Source of the DNA: Leclercia adecarboxylata
Lineage (GTDB): Bacteria > Pseudomonadota > Gammaproteobacteria > Enterobacterales > Enterobacteriaceae
Assembly (NCBI GenBank): GCA_901472455.1
Contig: LR590464.1
Location: forward strand, 2,356,001-2,420,000
DNA: 64,000 bases
Reading direction: 5' to 3'
Shown: piece by piece, positions 18,686-29,139 of the stretch
How positions within the stretch are numbered: the first letter of the stretch is position 1
Layout: each line of letters begins with the position of its first letter
Notes under the pieces: generated by a model
Told to the model about the DNA's origin: nothing
Database searches by the model: none
What the model saw: the letters and a program-made list of their open reading frames with translations, nothing else
Position numbers and translations under genes: made by a program

Positions 18686-19281
18686 ATGACCTATCTGAGC
18701 AAGGATGAGCGGCGGGAAGCGATCCTGCAGGCGGCGATGCGTGTGGCGCTGAACGACGGCTTTACCGGGATGACCGTGAGAAATATCGCCGCCGAAGCGA
18801 AGGTGGCGACGGGCCAGGTGCATCACCATTTTGCTTCGGCCGGTGAACTGAAAGCCCAGGCCTTTATCAGCCTGATCCGGGCGCTGCTGGATGCCGACGT
18901 CGTGGCTGAAAACGCCAGCTGGCGCGAACGCCTGTTCGCCATGCTCGGTAGCGACGACCGCAGCTTTGAACCCTACATTCGTCTGTGGCGGGAAGCCCAG
19001 CTGTTAGCCGCCCGCGACCCGGAGATAAAAGGCGCTTATCTGTTAAACCATGGAGATGTGGCATCAGGAAACGGTGGACATTATACGTGCGGGGGAACAG
19101 GCGAAAGCCTTTACGCTGAAAGACACGCCCCGAAAACGTCGCCTGGCGGCTGATTGGTCTGGTCTGCGGGCTGGACGGGTTATACGCGCTATCCATGCCG
19201 GAGATGGACGACGCCGCATTTAATCAGCACCTGAAAACATTAATTACGCTCCGAGCTGGGTTAATCATCAGCATCTCTTAA
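18686..19281 (+). CDS. smvR: TetR-family repressor of smvA (SmvR)
   Basis: DNA-binding domain at residues ~8-55: RREAILQAAMRVALNDGFTG, TVRNIAAEAKVATGQVHHHF. The start at 18686 gives MTYLSKDERR; the upstream GTG would add a short leader. A frame break near 19050 (around AYLLNH/MEMWHQETVDII) and another near 19135 interrupt the ligand domain; corrected, it ends at 19281 with about 197 residues, typical for SmvR. Divergent partner smvA and the two palindromes support the name. Confidence 0.85.
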
Positions 19282-19462
19282 TTGTTACGCTTTGTAACAT
19301 ATTAAGCGGATCCATTTCTCCCTTCAAAACTCATGGATTCGCTTTTTTATCTATCCTTTCAGAAGTCTCCTAAAACACTCCAGATAAATTCTCATCAAAA
19401 AAACAGGTAACCCCCCTGAATGTATTTCTCTTTCTGCCATTTACGGATATGCAAGAGGCAAT

Positions 19463-20854
19463 ATGTCACAACAAGCTGAGAAGAATAATCACTATTTGTT
19501 AAGTAACTGGAAACCGGAAAACGCCGCATTTTGGGAAAAGAAAGGCAAACCCATTGCGCGGCGAAACTTAGTCATTTCGGTTGCCTGTCTGCTATTGGCC
19601 TTCTGCGTGTGGATGTTATTTAGCGCCGTGGCGGTCAACCTGAATAAAGTAGGTTTTAATTTCAGTACCGACCAGCTGTTTATGTTAACCGCTCTGCCTT
19701 CACTCTCCGGGGCAATATTACGTGTCCCCTATTCCTTTATGGTGCCGATATTTGGCGGACGCTATTGGACGGTATTAAGCACCGTTATTCTGATCGTGCC
19801 CTGTGTGTGGCTGGGTATTGCGGTGCAGAATACCGCCACGCCTTACGAAATCTTTATCGTCATCGCCCTGCTGTGCGGCTTCGCCGGGGCCAACTTTGCC
19901 TCCAGCATGGGCAACATCAGCTTTTTCTTTCCCAAAGCCAAACAGGGCAGCGCGCTGGGCATTAACGGCGGGCTGGGCAACCTCGGCGTCAGCGTGATGC
20001 AGATGGTGGCGCCGGTGGTGATCTTCCTGCCGATGTTCACCTTCCTCGGGGTTCACGGCGTACCCCAGGAGGATGGCTCGTCGATATTCCTGGCTAATGC
20101 CGCCTGGATCTGGGCACCGCTGCTGCTGCTGGCAACCCTTGCCGCCTTTTTTGGCATGAACGATATTGCCAGCTCGAAAGCGACCATCGCCAGCCAGCTA
20201 CCGGTGCTGAAGCGACTGCACCTGTGGCTGCTGAGTCTGCTCTATCTGGCGACATTCGGCTCCTTTATCGGCTTTTCTGCTGGCTTTGCCATGCTGTCGA
20301 AAACCCAGTTCCCGGACGTTAACATCCTGCACCTGGCCTTTTTCGGCCCACTGATCGGGGCGCTGGCGCGCTCTGCCGGTGGGGTTATCTCCGACAAACT
20401 CGGCGGGGTGCGCGTCACGCTGGTGAACTTCATCTTTATGGCGCTGTTCACCGCCCTGCTGTTCCTCACCCTGCCCGGCTCCGGCTCTGGCAGCTTTACC
20501 GCCTTTTATCTGGTGTTTATGGGGCTGTTCCTCACCGCCGGATTGGGCAGCGGTTCCACCTTCCAGATGATTGCGGTCATCTTCCGGCAAATCACCGTCT
20601 ATAGAGTGAAACTGCGCGGCGGTACGGACGAGCAGGCCCAGAAAGAGGCCGTTACCGATACGGCGGCCGCGCTGGGCTTTATCTCGGCCATTGGCGCTGT
20701 CGGCGGGTTCTTCATTCCCAAAGCCTTTGGCACCTCGCTGGCGATGACCGGCTCGCCGGTGGGGGCGATGAAGGTCTTCCTGGTGTTTTACATCGTCTGC
20801 GTGTTCATCACCTGGCTGGTGTATGGCCGTCGTCAGAAGCACGTCAAATCATAA
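19463..20854 (+). CDS. narU: Nitrate/nitrite transporter NarU
   Basis: 463-residue NarK-family MFS transporter, intact. N-terminus NHYLLSNWKPENAAFW; nitrate signature motifs GFAGANFASSMGNISFFFP and GLGSGSTFQMIAVIFRQI are both present. It exchanges nitrate and nitrite across the inner membrane. I call NarU rather than NarK because it precedes a nar operon on the same strand without a narXL pair nearby, as narU precedes narZ in E. coli. The ~180 bases upstream hold its promoter, which I could not define. Confidence 0.92.
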   Translation: MSQQAEKNNHYLLSNWKPENAAFWEKKGKPIARRNLVISVACLLLAFCVWMLFSAVAVNLNKVGFNFSTDQLFMLTALPSLSGAILRVPYSFMVPIFGGRYWTVLSTVILIVPCVWLGIAVQNTATPYEIFIVIALLCGFAGANFASSMGNISFFFPKAKQGSALGINGGLGNLGVSVMQMVAPVVIFLPMFTFLGVHGVPQEDGSSIFLANAAWIWAPLLLLATLAAFFGMNDIASSKATIASQLPVLKRLHLWLLSLLYLATFGSFIGFSAGFAMLSKTQFPDVNILHLAFFGPLIGALARSAGGVISDKLGGVRVTLVNFIFMALFTALLFLTLPGSGSGSFTAFYLVFMGLFLTAGLGSGSTFQMIAVIFRQITVYRVKLRGGTDEQAQKEAVTDTAAALGFISAIGAVGGFFIPKAFGTSLAMTGSPVGAMKVFLVFYIVCVFITWLVYGRRQKHVKS

Positions 20855-20888
20855 CGCGTAGTTCAATTTTTTTGTGAGCAGTGTAACC

Positions 20889-20909
20889 ACGGGGCGGGAG
20901 TCGCCCCGT
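20889..20909 (+). other. Hairpin between narU and narZ
   Basis: ACGGGGCG-GGAGT-CGCCCCGT, an eight-base GC-rich stem ending just before the narZ ribosome site (AGGAGAAACGTC). There is no U-tract, so it more likely stabilises or processes mRNA than terminates it. Confidence 0.55.
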
Positions 20910-20922
20910 CAGGAGAAACGTC

Positions 20923-23900
20923 ATGAGTAAATTGTTGGATCGCTTTCGTTATTTCAAACTAAAAGGCGAGACCTTCGCAGATGGACACGGTCAGGTGATG
21001 CACACCAACCGCGACTGGGAGGACAGCTATCGCCAGCGATGGCAGTTCGACAAAATTGTGCGGTCCACTCACGGCGTGAACTGTACCGGCTCCTGTAGCT
21101 GGAAAATCTACGTCAAAAATGGCCTGGTCACCTGGGAAACCCAGCAGACCGACTACCCCCGCACCCGCCCCGACCTGCCCAACCATGAGCCGCGCGGCTG
21201 CCCGCGGGGGGCCAGCTACTCCTGGTATCTCTACAGCGCCAACCGCCTGAAATACCCGCTGGTACGCCGCAAGCTGATTGAGCTGTGGCGCGAGGCGCTG
21301 GGCCAGCACAGCGATCCGGTGCTCGCCTGGAACGCCATCATGAATGACCCGCAAAAGAGCCAGAGCTACAAGCAGGCGCGCGGTCACGGTGGGTTTATTC
21401 GCTCGAACTGGAAAGAGCTGAACCAGCTTATCGCCGCCGCCAACGTCTGGACCATCAAACACTACGGGCCTGACCGGGTGGCGGGCTTTTCGCCGATTCC
21501 GGCGATGTCGATGGTCTCTTACGCTGCGGGCACCCGCTATCTCTCCCTGCTGGGCGGGACCTGCCTGAGCTTCTATGACTGGTATTGCGACCTGCCCCCC
21601 CGCCTCGCCGATGACCTGGGGGGAACAGACCGACGTGCCGGAATCCGCCGACTGGTACAACTCCAGCTATATCATCGCCTGGGGGTCGAACGTGCCGCAG
21701 ACCCGTACCCCGGACGCCCACTTCTTTACCGAAGTGCGCTACAAAGGCACCAAAACCATTGCCATCACGCCTGACTTTTCGGAAGTGGCCAAACTCAGCG
21801 ATCAGTGGCTGGCACCGAAACAGGGCACCGACAGCGCCCTGGCCATGGCAATGGGCCACGTGATCCTGAAAGAGTTTCACCTCGACAACCCGAGCGACTA
21901 TTTCCTCAACTACTGCCGTCGCTACACCGATATGCCGATGCTGGTGATGCTCGATCCCCGCGACGATGGCAGCTACGTGCCGGGCCGGATGCTCCGCGCC
22001 TCCGACCTTGCCGACGGGCTGGGCGAAGCCAATAACCCGGAATGGAAAACCGTCGCCTTTACCTCCACGGGCGATCTGGTGGTGCCGAACGGCTCTATCG
22101 GCTTCCGCTGGGGTGAGAAAGGCAAATGGAACCTTGAACCGCTGGCGGCAGGCCAGGAAACCGACCTGGCGCTCCTCCTCTGCTGGGCACCCACGACACG
22201 GTCGCCGGAGTGGCTTTCCCCTACTTTGGCGGCAACGAAAACCCGCACTTCCGCAGCGTGAAGCAGGAGCCGGTGCTGGTGCGCCAACTGCCGGTAAAAA
22301 CCCTGATCCTCGCCGATGGCCGACAGCTGCATGTTGCCAGCGTCTACGATCTGGTGCTGGCTAACTATGGTCTCGATCGGGGGCTGGAGGATGACCTTGC
22401 GGCAAAAGATTACGCCGAGATCAAAGCCTACACACCGGCCTGGGGGGAGCAGATCACCGGGGTGCCGCGTCGCCATATCGAGCAGATCGCCCGGGAGTTC
22501 GCCGACCACGGCGCATAAAACCCATGGCCGGTCGATGATTATTCTCGGTGCCGGGGTGAACCACTGGTATCACATGGACATGAACTATCGCGGGATGATC
22601 AACATGCTGGTCTTCTGCGGCTGCGTGGGCAAAAGCGGCGGGGGCTGGTCGCACTATGTCGGCCAGGAGAAGCTGCGTCCGCAAACCGGCTGGCTGCCGC
22701 TGGCCTTTGCCCTCGACTGGAACCGCCCGCCGCGCCAGATGAACAGCACCTCGTTCTTCTACAACCATGCCAGCCAGTGGCGCTATGAAAAACTCACGGC
22801 CCAGGAACTGCTCTCCCCGCTGGCCGATGCCTCGAAGTTCACCGGCCATTTGATCGACTTTAACGTGCGTGCCGAACGCATGGGCTGGCTGCCGTCTGCG
22901 CCTCAGCTGAACCTTAACCCGCTGCACATTAAGGCCCAGGCGGATGCCGTTGGCATGTCGCCGCAGGAGTACACCGCCCAGGCGCTGCGATCCGGCGATA
23001 TCCGTATGGCCTGCGAACAGCCTGATAGCGGCAATAACCACCCGCGTAACCTGTTTGTCTGGCGCTCTAACCTGCTCGGCTCCTCCGGGAAAGGCCACGA
23101 GTACATGCTTAAATACCTGCTGGGCACCGAAAGCGGCATTCAGGGCGACGATCTCGGCACGACCGACGACGTGAAGCCGGAAGAGGTGGAGTGGCAGACC
23201 GCCGCCATCGAGGGCAAGCTGGATCTGTTGGTGACGCTGGATTTCCGCATGTCCAGCACCTGTCTGTTCTCGGATATCGTTCTGCCGACTGCCACCTGGT
23301 ATGAGAAAGACGATATGAATACCTCGGATATGCATCCGTTTATTCACCCGCTCTCTGCCGCAGTGGACCCGGCCTGGGAGTCACGCAGCGACTGGGAGAT
23401 CTACAAGGGCATCGCCAAAGCTTTCTCTGAGGTCTGTGTCGGCCACCTGGGTAGCGAAACCGACGTGGTATTGCAGCCCCTGCAACACGACTCCCCGGCG
23501 GAACTGTCGCAGCCGTTCGACATTGCCGACTGGCGCAAGGGCGAATGCGATCTGATCCCCGGCAAAACCGCGCCGAACATCGCCGTGGTGGAGCGAAACT
23601 ACCCGGAAACCTACGAGCGCTTTACCGCCCTCGGGCCGCTGCTGGACAAGCTCGGCAATGGCGGGAAAGGCATCTCGTGGAACACCCAGGATGAGGTCGA
23701 TTTCCTCGGCAAGCTGAACTATGTGAAGCTCGATGGCCCGGCGAAAGGCCGTCCGCGCATCGAGACGGCAATCGACGCCTCGGAGGTGATCCTTGCCCTC
23801 GCCCCGGAAACCAACGGTCAGGTGGCGGTCAAAGCCTGGGAGGCGCTGGCCGAATTTACCGGCCGCGAGCACATCCATCTGGCGCTGAACAAGGAAGACG

Positions 23901-24670
23901 AGAAGATCCGCTTCCGCGAATATTCAGGCCCCAGCCTCGCAAAATCATCTCCAGCCCAACCTGGTCAGGCATTGAGAGCGAACATGTTTCCTACAACGCT
24001 GGCTACACCAAACGTCCATGAGCTGATCCCGTGGCGCACCCTCTCCGGCCGGCAGCAGTTGTATCAGGATCACACGTGGATGCGCGCCTTTGGCGAGAGT
24101 CTGGTGGCCTATCGTCCCCCGATTGATACCCGCAGCGTGACCCACATGCGCGAGATCCCGCCGAACGGCTTCCCGGAGAAGGCGCTCAACTTCCTGACCC
24201 CGCACCAGAAATGGGGGATTCACTCCACCTACAGCGAAAACCTGCTAATGCAGACCCTGTCGCGCGGCGGGCCGATTGTCTGGATCAGCGAAACCGACGC
24301 CCGCGAGCTGGGCATCGAAGATAACGACTGGATCGAGTGCTTTAACGCCAACGGCGCCCTCACCGCCCGCGCGGTGGTCAGCCAGCGCGTGCCGCCAGGC
24401 ATGACCATGATGTACCACGCCCAGGAGCGCATCCTGAACATTCCAGGTTCAGAGGTGACCGGACGGCGCGGCGGGATTCATAACTCGGTGACGCGCGTCT
24501 GTCCGAAGCCGACGCACATGATTGGCGGCTACGCCCAGCTGGCGTACGGCTTTAACTACTACGGCACCGTCGGGTCGAACCGCGATGAATTCATCATGAT
24601 CCGTAAGATGAAAAACATTAACTGGCTGGATGGCGAAGGTCGGGATCAGGTACAGGAGGCGAAAAAATGA
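20923..24670 (+). CDS. narZ: Respiratory nitrate reductase Z alpha subunit
   Basis: Catalytic Mo-bisMGD subunit reducing nitrate to nitrite at the cytoplasmic face. Reads [38 protein letters not shown] carries the His/Cys ligands of the FS0 cluster; [16 protein letters not shown] precedes the first break. The span equals ~1,249 codons against 1,246 in E. coli. Frame breaks near 21600 (run of C), 22185, 22520 and 23940 are single-base and rejoin conserved blocks such as [18 protein letters not shown]. Overlaps narY by four bases. Assigned to the Z isozyme from its narU neighbour; the sequence alone does not exclude NarG. Confidence 0.93.
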
Positions 24671-26216
24671 AAATACGCTCACAGGTTGGCATGGTCCTCA
24701 ATCTCGATAAATGCATTGGCTGTCACACCTGCTCGGTGACCTGCAAAAACGTCTGGACCGGGCGCGAAGGCATGGAGTACGCCTGGTTTAACAACGTCGA
24801 AACCAAGCCCGGCATCGGCTATCCTAAAAACTGGGAGGATCAGGAAGCCTGGCAAGGCGGCTGGATCCGCAGTATTACCGGCAAGCTGACCCCGCGTCTC
24901 GGCGGCAAGCTGGGGGTGCTGTCGAAAATCTTCGCCAACCCGCAGATGCCGCAGATTGACGACTATTACGAACCCTTCACCTTCGACTACCAGGATCTGC
25001 ACCGCGCCCCGGAGGGTAACCACCTGCCCACCGCCCGCCCGCGCTCGCTGATTGACGGCAAGCGCATGGACAAGATCACGTGGGGGCCAAACTGGGAAGA
25101 GCTACTCGGCGGCGAGTTTGAAAAGCGCGCCCGGGACCGTAACTTCGACCGGATGCAGAAGGAGATGTACGGCCAGTTTGAAAACACCTTCATGATGTAT
25201 CTCCCGCGCTTGTGCGAACACTGCCTCAACCCGAGTTGCGCAGCGACCTGCCCGAGCGGGGCGATCTACAAGCGTGAAGAAGACGGCATCGTGCTGATCG
25301 ACCAGGACAAATGCCGCGGCTGGCGTCTGTGCATCAGCGGCTGCCCGTACAAAAAAATCTACTTCAACTGGAAGAGCGGCAAGTCGGAAAAATGCATCTT
25401 CTGCTATCCACGTATTGAATCCGGCCAGCCTACCGTCTGCTCAGAAACCTGTGTCGGACGCATCCGCTACCTGGGCGTGCTGCTCTATGACGCAGACCGT
25501 ATCGAGGAGGCGGCCAGCACCGAACACGAAACCGATCTCTATGAGGCGTCAGTGCGATGTGTTCCTGGATCCCGCACGACCCGGCCATCATCGAAGAGGC
25601 GGTTAAGCAAGGGATCCCGCAGAACGTGATTGACGCGGCCGCAGCGCTCACCGGTCTACAAGCTGGCGATGGACTGGAAGCTGGCCCCTGCCTCTTCACC
25701 CGGGAGTACCGCACCCTGCCGATGGTCTGGTATGTGCCGCCGCTGTCGCCGATCCAGTCTTACGCCGACGCTGGTGGCCTGCCGCAGACCGACAGCATCC
25801 TCCCGGCGGTCGAAAGCCTGCGCATTCCGGTGCAGTATCTGGCGAATATGCTCAGCGCGGGGGATACCGGCCCGGTGCTGCGCGCCCTGAAACGCATGAT
25901 GGCGATGCGCCACTACAAACGTTCCCAGACCGTAGAAGGCGTGACCGACACCCGCGCCATTGAGGAAGTGGGCCTGAGCATCGAACAGGTCGAGGAGATG
26001 TACCGCTATCTCGCTATCGCCAACTACGAAGACCGCTTTGTGATCCCCACCAGCCACCGGGAAATGGCGCGCGACGCCTTCCCGGAGAAAAACGGCTGCG
26101 GCTTTACCTTTGGTGACGGCTGCCACGGCTCCGACACCAAATTCAACCTGTTCAACAGCAGCCGCATCGATGCCATCAACATCACCGAGGTGCGTGAACA
26201 CGGGGAGGGAGACTAA
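24667..26216 (+). CDS. narY: Respiratory nitrate reductase Z beta subunit
   Basis: Iron-sulfur subunit carrying one 3Fe-4S and three 4Fe-4S clusters between NarV haem and Nar[21 protein letters not shown] and CSVTCKNVW begin it; CEHCLNPSCAATCPSGA and DKCRGWRLCISGCPYKK follow, the latter with tryptophan in place of a cysteine, the hallmark of the 3Fe-4S site. About 516 codons (514 expected). Frame breaks near 25555 (MRRQCDVFLDPHDP region) and 25645. Its stop overlaps the narW start as TAATG. Confidence 0.93.
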
Positions 26217-26914
26217 TGCAGATCCTCAAAATTATTGCCCTGCTGATTGAGTACCCGGACGAGGCGCTGTGGGAGAGCCGCGACGAAGCGCTCGCCCTGG
26301 TGACGCAGGATGCGCCCATGCTGCTGCCGTTTGCGCAGCAGTACCTTAGCGCCCCGCTGCTCGACCAACAGGCTTCCTGGTGCGAAGTGTTCGAGCGCGG
26401 ACGCGCCACCTCGCTGCTGCTGTTCGAACATGTCCATGCCGAATCACGGGATCGCGGCCAGGCGATGGTTGACCTGATGAACCAGTACGAGCAGGCCGGG
26501 CTGCAACTCGACTGCCGCGAACTGCCGGACTATCTGCCGCTCTATCTGGAGTATTTAAGCATCTTGCCCGACGCGCAGGCCCGGGAGGGGTTGCAGAACG
26601 TCGCGCCCATTCTGGCGCTGATTGGCGGGCGGCTGAAACAGCGACAGGTGGCCCACTATCAGCTGTTCGACGCCCTGCTGAGGTTTGCAGGCAGCAAGCT
26701 CTCAAGTGACAGTGTCACGCATTCAGGTGTCGGGCGAAAAACGGGATGACACCCGCAGGCGGCTGGATGCGGTCCTGGGAAGAGGAGCAAGTGAAGTTTA
26801 TTGAAGATTAACGCGACGGCCTGCGACAGCTCGCCCATGCAGCAATATCAACGACGCTTTAGCCAGGACGTCGCGCCGCAGTACGTGGACGTCAGTGCCG
26901 GAGGCCCAAAATGA
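26216..26914 (+). CDS. narW: Nitrate reductase Z assembly chaperone (delta)
   Basis: NarJ-family chaperone that delivers the molybdenum cofactor to NarZ; not part of the final enzyme. [20 protein letters not shown] and [20 protein letters not shown] are typical, as is the [13 protein letters not shown] helix. The raw frame ends at 26749; frame breaks near 26700-26800 are needed to reach the acidic/C-terminal part and the stop TGA at 26912-26914, which overlaps the narV start. About 232 codons, as in E. coli (231). Confidence 0.88.
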
Positions 26915-27597
26915 CACACCATCTGAACGTCTTTTTCTTCGACATTTATCCCTACATCTGCGCCGCGGTGTTTTTCCTCGGCAGCTGGCTGCGGTACGAC
27001 TACGGCCAGTATACGTGGCGCGCATCCTCCAGCCAGTTGCTGGAGCAAGCGCGGCATGAACTGGGGTTCCAACCTGTTCCACATCGGTATTCTGGGGATT
27101 TTCTTCGGGCATCTGTTCGGCATGTTGACCCCGCACTGGATGTACGCCTGGTTCCTGCCCTATGGGCGGTCAAACAGCAGCTGGCGATGATTGCCGGGGG
27201 ATCTGCGGCGTGCTGACCCTGGATTGGCGGCTCGATGCTGTTGTATCGTCGCCTGTTCAACCAGCGGGTGCGCGCCACCCTCCACGACGCCGGATATCAT
27301 CATCATGAGTATTCTGCTGACCCAGTGCGTGCTCGGCCTGACCACCATCCCGTTTTTCGGCGCAATACCCGGACGGCAGCGAAATGCTGAAGCTGGTCGG
27401 CTGGGCGCAGGGGATCTTTACCTTCCGCGGTGGCTCGTCTGAGATGCTGACCGGCGTGGCCTTTATCTTCCGTGTCCATCTGGTGCTGGGGATGACTATT
27501 TTCCTGATCTTCCCCTTCACCCGCCTGGTCCACGTCTGGAGCGCGCCGTTTGAGTACAATCACCCGGCGCTATCAGCTGGTGAGATCCAGAAGATAG
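26911..27597 (+). CDS. narV: Nitrate reductase Z gamma subunit (cytochrome b)
   Basis: Membrane di-haem cytochrome b that oxidises quinol for Nar[22 protein letters not shown] begins it, then [42 protein letters not shown] with haem histidines, and [16 protein letters not shown] with the last one. At least five frame breaks (near 27055, 27200, 27225, 27365, 27558) make this the most broken nar gene, yet each block is conserved. Correcting the run at 27558 gives [12 protein letters not shown] and a stop at 27595-27597, about 228 residues. Confidence 0.88.
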
Positions 27598-27608
27598 GCC
27601 CGAGCCAT

Positions 27609-27636
27609 GCCGGGTAACGGCTACGCCTTACCCGGC
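27609..27636. repeat. REP-like palindrome after narV
   Basis: GCCGGGTAA...TTACCCGGC, a nine-base inverted repeat around CGGCTACGCC, the form of enterobacterial REP units. Likely end of the nar transcript. Confidence 0.75.
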
Positions 27637-27659
27637 TTTACGAAACCGCCCCCACCCAG

Positions 27660-27686
27660 GCCGGGCAGGCGCATGCGTCGCCCGGC
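27660..27686. repeat. Second REP-like palindrome
   Basis: GCCGGGC...GCCCGGC around AGGCGCATGCGTC. With the preceding unit it makes a small BIME-like pair. Confidence 0.7.
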
Positions 27687-27702
27687 GTTTTCACCCCGCC
27701 AC

Positions 27703-27765
27703 TGTATCGACAATGTTGACACATAAAATCCCCACGCTTTATGATGACGATACTTTGTATCGACA
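27703..27765 (+). promoter_or_regulatory. mazEF promoter and operator
   Basis: TTGACA at 27716 and TATGAT at 27740, 18 bases apart, form a strong sigma-70 promoter. The ten-base direct repeat TGTATCGACA occurs at 27703 and 27756, the second overlapping the palindrome GATAC-TTT-GTATC (27749-27761). Repeats flanking the promoter suit autorepression by MazE or MazEF. Confidence 0.72.
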
Positions 27766-27780
27766 TCTGGAGTCTTTTTT

Positions 27781-28030
27781 ATGCCGCAAGTCACCGTCAA
27801 AAAATGGGGTAACAGCCCTTCTGTCAGGCTGCCTGTCGCAGTTATGCGCGAGGGCTGAACTGCACGTTGACGATGTGGTGAACGTTAACGTAGACGAAGA
27901 AGGACGCATTATTTTGACACCCGTCAGGAAGGACGAACCGACGCTGGAATCACTGCTCGCTGCGATCACCGACGACAATCTGCATCACGAAGTCACCTTT
28001 GGAGAACCGCAAAGTAAGGAGCTGTTGTAA
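27781..28030 (+). CDS. mazE: MazE-family antitoxin
   Basis: AbrB-fold DNA-binding antitoxin. MPQVTVKKWGNSPSVRLPVA matches the KRWGNSPAVRIP core of MazE, then AELHVDDVVNVNVDEEGRI and the acidic C-terminal toxin-wrapping tail ITDDNLHHEVTFGEP. One frame break near 27853 (GAGGGCTG where GAGGCTG is expected). About 82 residues. The stop overlaps the toxin start as TAATG. Preceded by its own promoter. Confidence 0.86.
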
Positions 28031-28357
28031 TGGACTACATCCCGGAAGCGGGCGATATCGTCTGGCTGGATTTTGATCCGCAGTCAGGTCATGAACAGGC
28101 AGGCCATCGCCCTGCGCTGGTTGTTTCCACCGCCACTTACAATGGACGCACCGGTCTGATGCTCTGTTGTCCAGTCACGTCGCAAATCAAAAACTACCCC
28201 TTCGAAGTTGTCATTAGCGGAGCACGCCGCAATGTCGCCCTCGCCGATCAGATCAAAAGTCTGGACTGGCGCGCGCGTCACGCCAGTGAAAAAGGGAACG
28301 GCAACTGCCGAAGAACTGGATGCCGTGAGAATGCGGGCGAAGGTTTTGATCGGCTAA
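28030..28357 (+). CDS. mazF: MazF-family endoribonuclease toxin
   Basis: mRNA interferase of the PemK/MazF fold. MDYIPEAGDIVWLDFDPQSG, HEQAGHRPALVVS, CCPVTSQIKNYPFEVV and ALADQIKSLDWRAR align block by block with E. coli MazF, including the arginine and threonine/serine of the active site. A frame break near 28285 (AAAAAGGG run) hides the last ~25 residues; corrected, it ends MRAKVLIG at 28357. About 109 residues. Its 3' end is repeated at 29031. Confidence 0.87.
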
Positions 28358-28362
28358 CAGAG

Positions 28363-28395
28363 AGGGGCTTACGCCCCTTCCCCGTTTTATTTTCC
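28363..28395 (+). terminator. Terminator of mazEF
   Basis: AGGGGC-TTAC-GCCCCT stem followed by TCCCCGTTTTATTTT. An almost identical copy lies at 29110. Confidence 0.8.
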
Positions 28396-28468
28396 CCCTG
28401 TGGAAGAGCACGATACTGCGCCCGCCGCCCGTGCATGGTAAATAGACTAAAGACCAGGCAAACTACCG

Positions 28469-28899
28469 TTAATCACGGAAAAAATCAGGAAAAGCAGAAG
28501 AATGGCGCAAAATTATCCCAATACCAAACAGGGCCACGTGAAACATCAGCGTTCCCTCCCTCCGAATGCTAACGCGCCCGCAATCCCCCAGCGATTTTCT
28601 TTGCGCATACCGCCGATAAACGCGAGCACCAGCCCAGCGATGGCAAGGATAATCCCGCCATTATTGAGAAGCCGATCAATATCCAGGGTACTGTTTTCTG
28701 CGGGCGCAGGCGTCTTCCCCGTTATGCCAGCAATAATGCCTTCTTTAACGGCAGCAACCTGTTCAGCCACTACCGTTTCAAGACGTGGCGGTGGGGAAGA
28801 AAAAGGCCCAAAAGAGAAATGCACAATCCCAAGCACCAGGGCGATAGCGCCCAGCAGCATGCCGAACGAACTGAATTTATTCTGTGACAAGATTTCCAT
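28469..28899 (-). CDS. Small inner-membrane protein of unknown function
   Basis: Starts MEILSQNKFSSFGMLLGAIA and has three predicted helices: residues ~12-32 (MLLGAIALVLGIVHFSFGPF), ~80-100 (NNGGIILAIAGLVLAFIGGM) and, after a frame break near 28560 in GGAGGGAGGG, ~120-135 (FHVALFGIGIILR). Corrected, it ends AFPDFFRD at 28469, about 143 residues. I do not recognise the family with certainty. It lies between the two copies of the mazF 3' end, on the opposite strand. Confidence 0.7.
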
Positions 28900-29030
28900 A
28901 TCAATATGCTCTGAGTTAATGAGTGAAGATGTTCCGATGGGTTATCCACCGGGCATTATTCTACATAACATCAGCAACATGCGAAGGGATAGTCGTTGTA
29001 AGTCCAGCTCTATACATTCTGCGCGACGAG

Positions 29031-29104
29031 CAGTGAAAAAGGGAACGGCAACTGCCGAAGAACGGGATGCCCTGAGAATGCGGGCGAAGGTTTTGATCGG
29101 TTAA
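29031..29104 (+). pseudogene. Duplicated 3' end of mazF
   Basis: Encodes KKGTATAEERDALRMRAKVL-IG plus stop, the last ~24 codons of mazF, with only a few base differences from 28285-28357. The following terminator is duplicated too. No promoter or toxin body is attached. Confidence 0.85.
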
Positions 29105-29109
29105 CAGAG

Positions 29110-29139
29110 AGGGGCTTACGCCCCTTCCCGTTTTATTTT
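29110..29139. terminator. Duplicated mazF terminator, shared with nhoA
   Basis: AGGGGC-TTAC-GCCCCT followed by TCCCGTTTTATTTT. The nhoA stop codon (29133-29135) lies in the U-tract, so the element may act for both convergent transcripts. Confidence 0.72.

Noticed and set aside
20198..20842. 214-codon minus-strand frame
   Set aside because: Antisense to narU; low-complexity Gln/His/Gly/Ala content.
22454..23347. 297-codon minus-strand frame
   Set aside because: Antisense to narZ, whose conserved sequence is continuous through this stretch.
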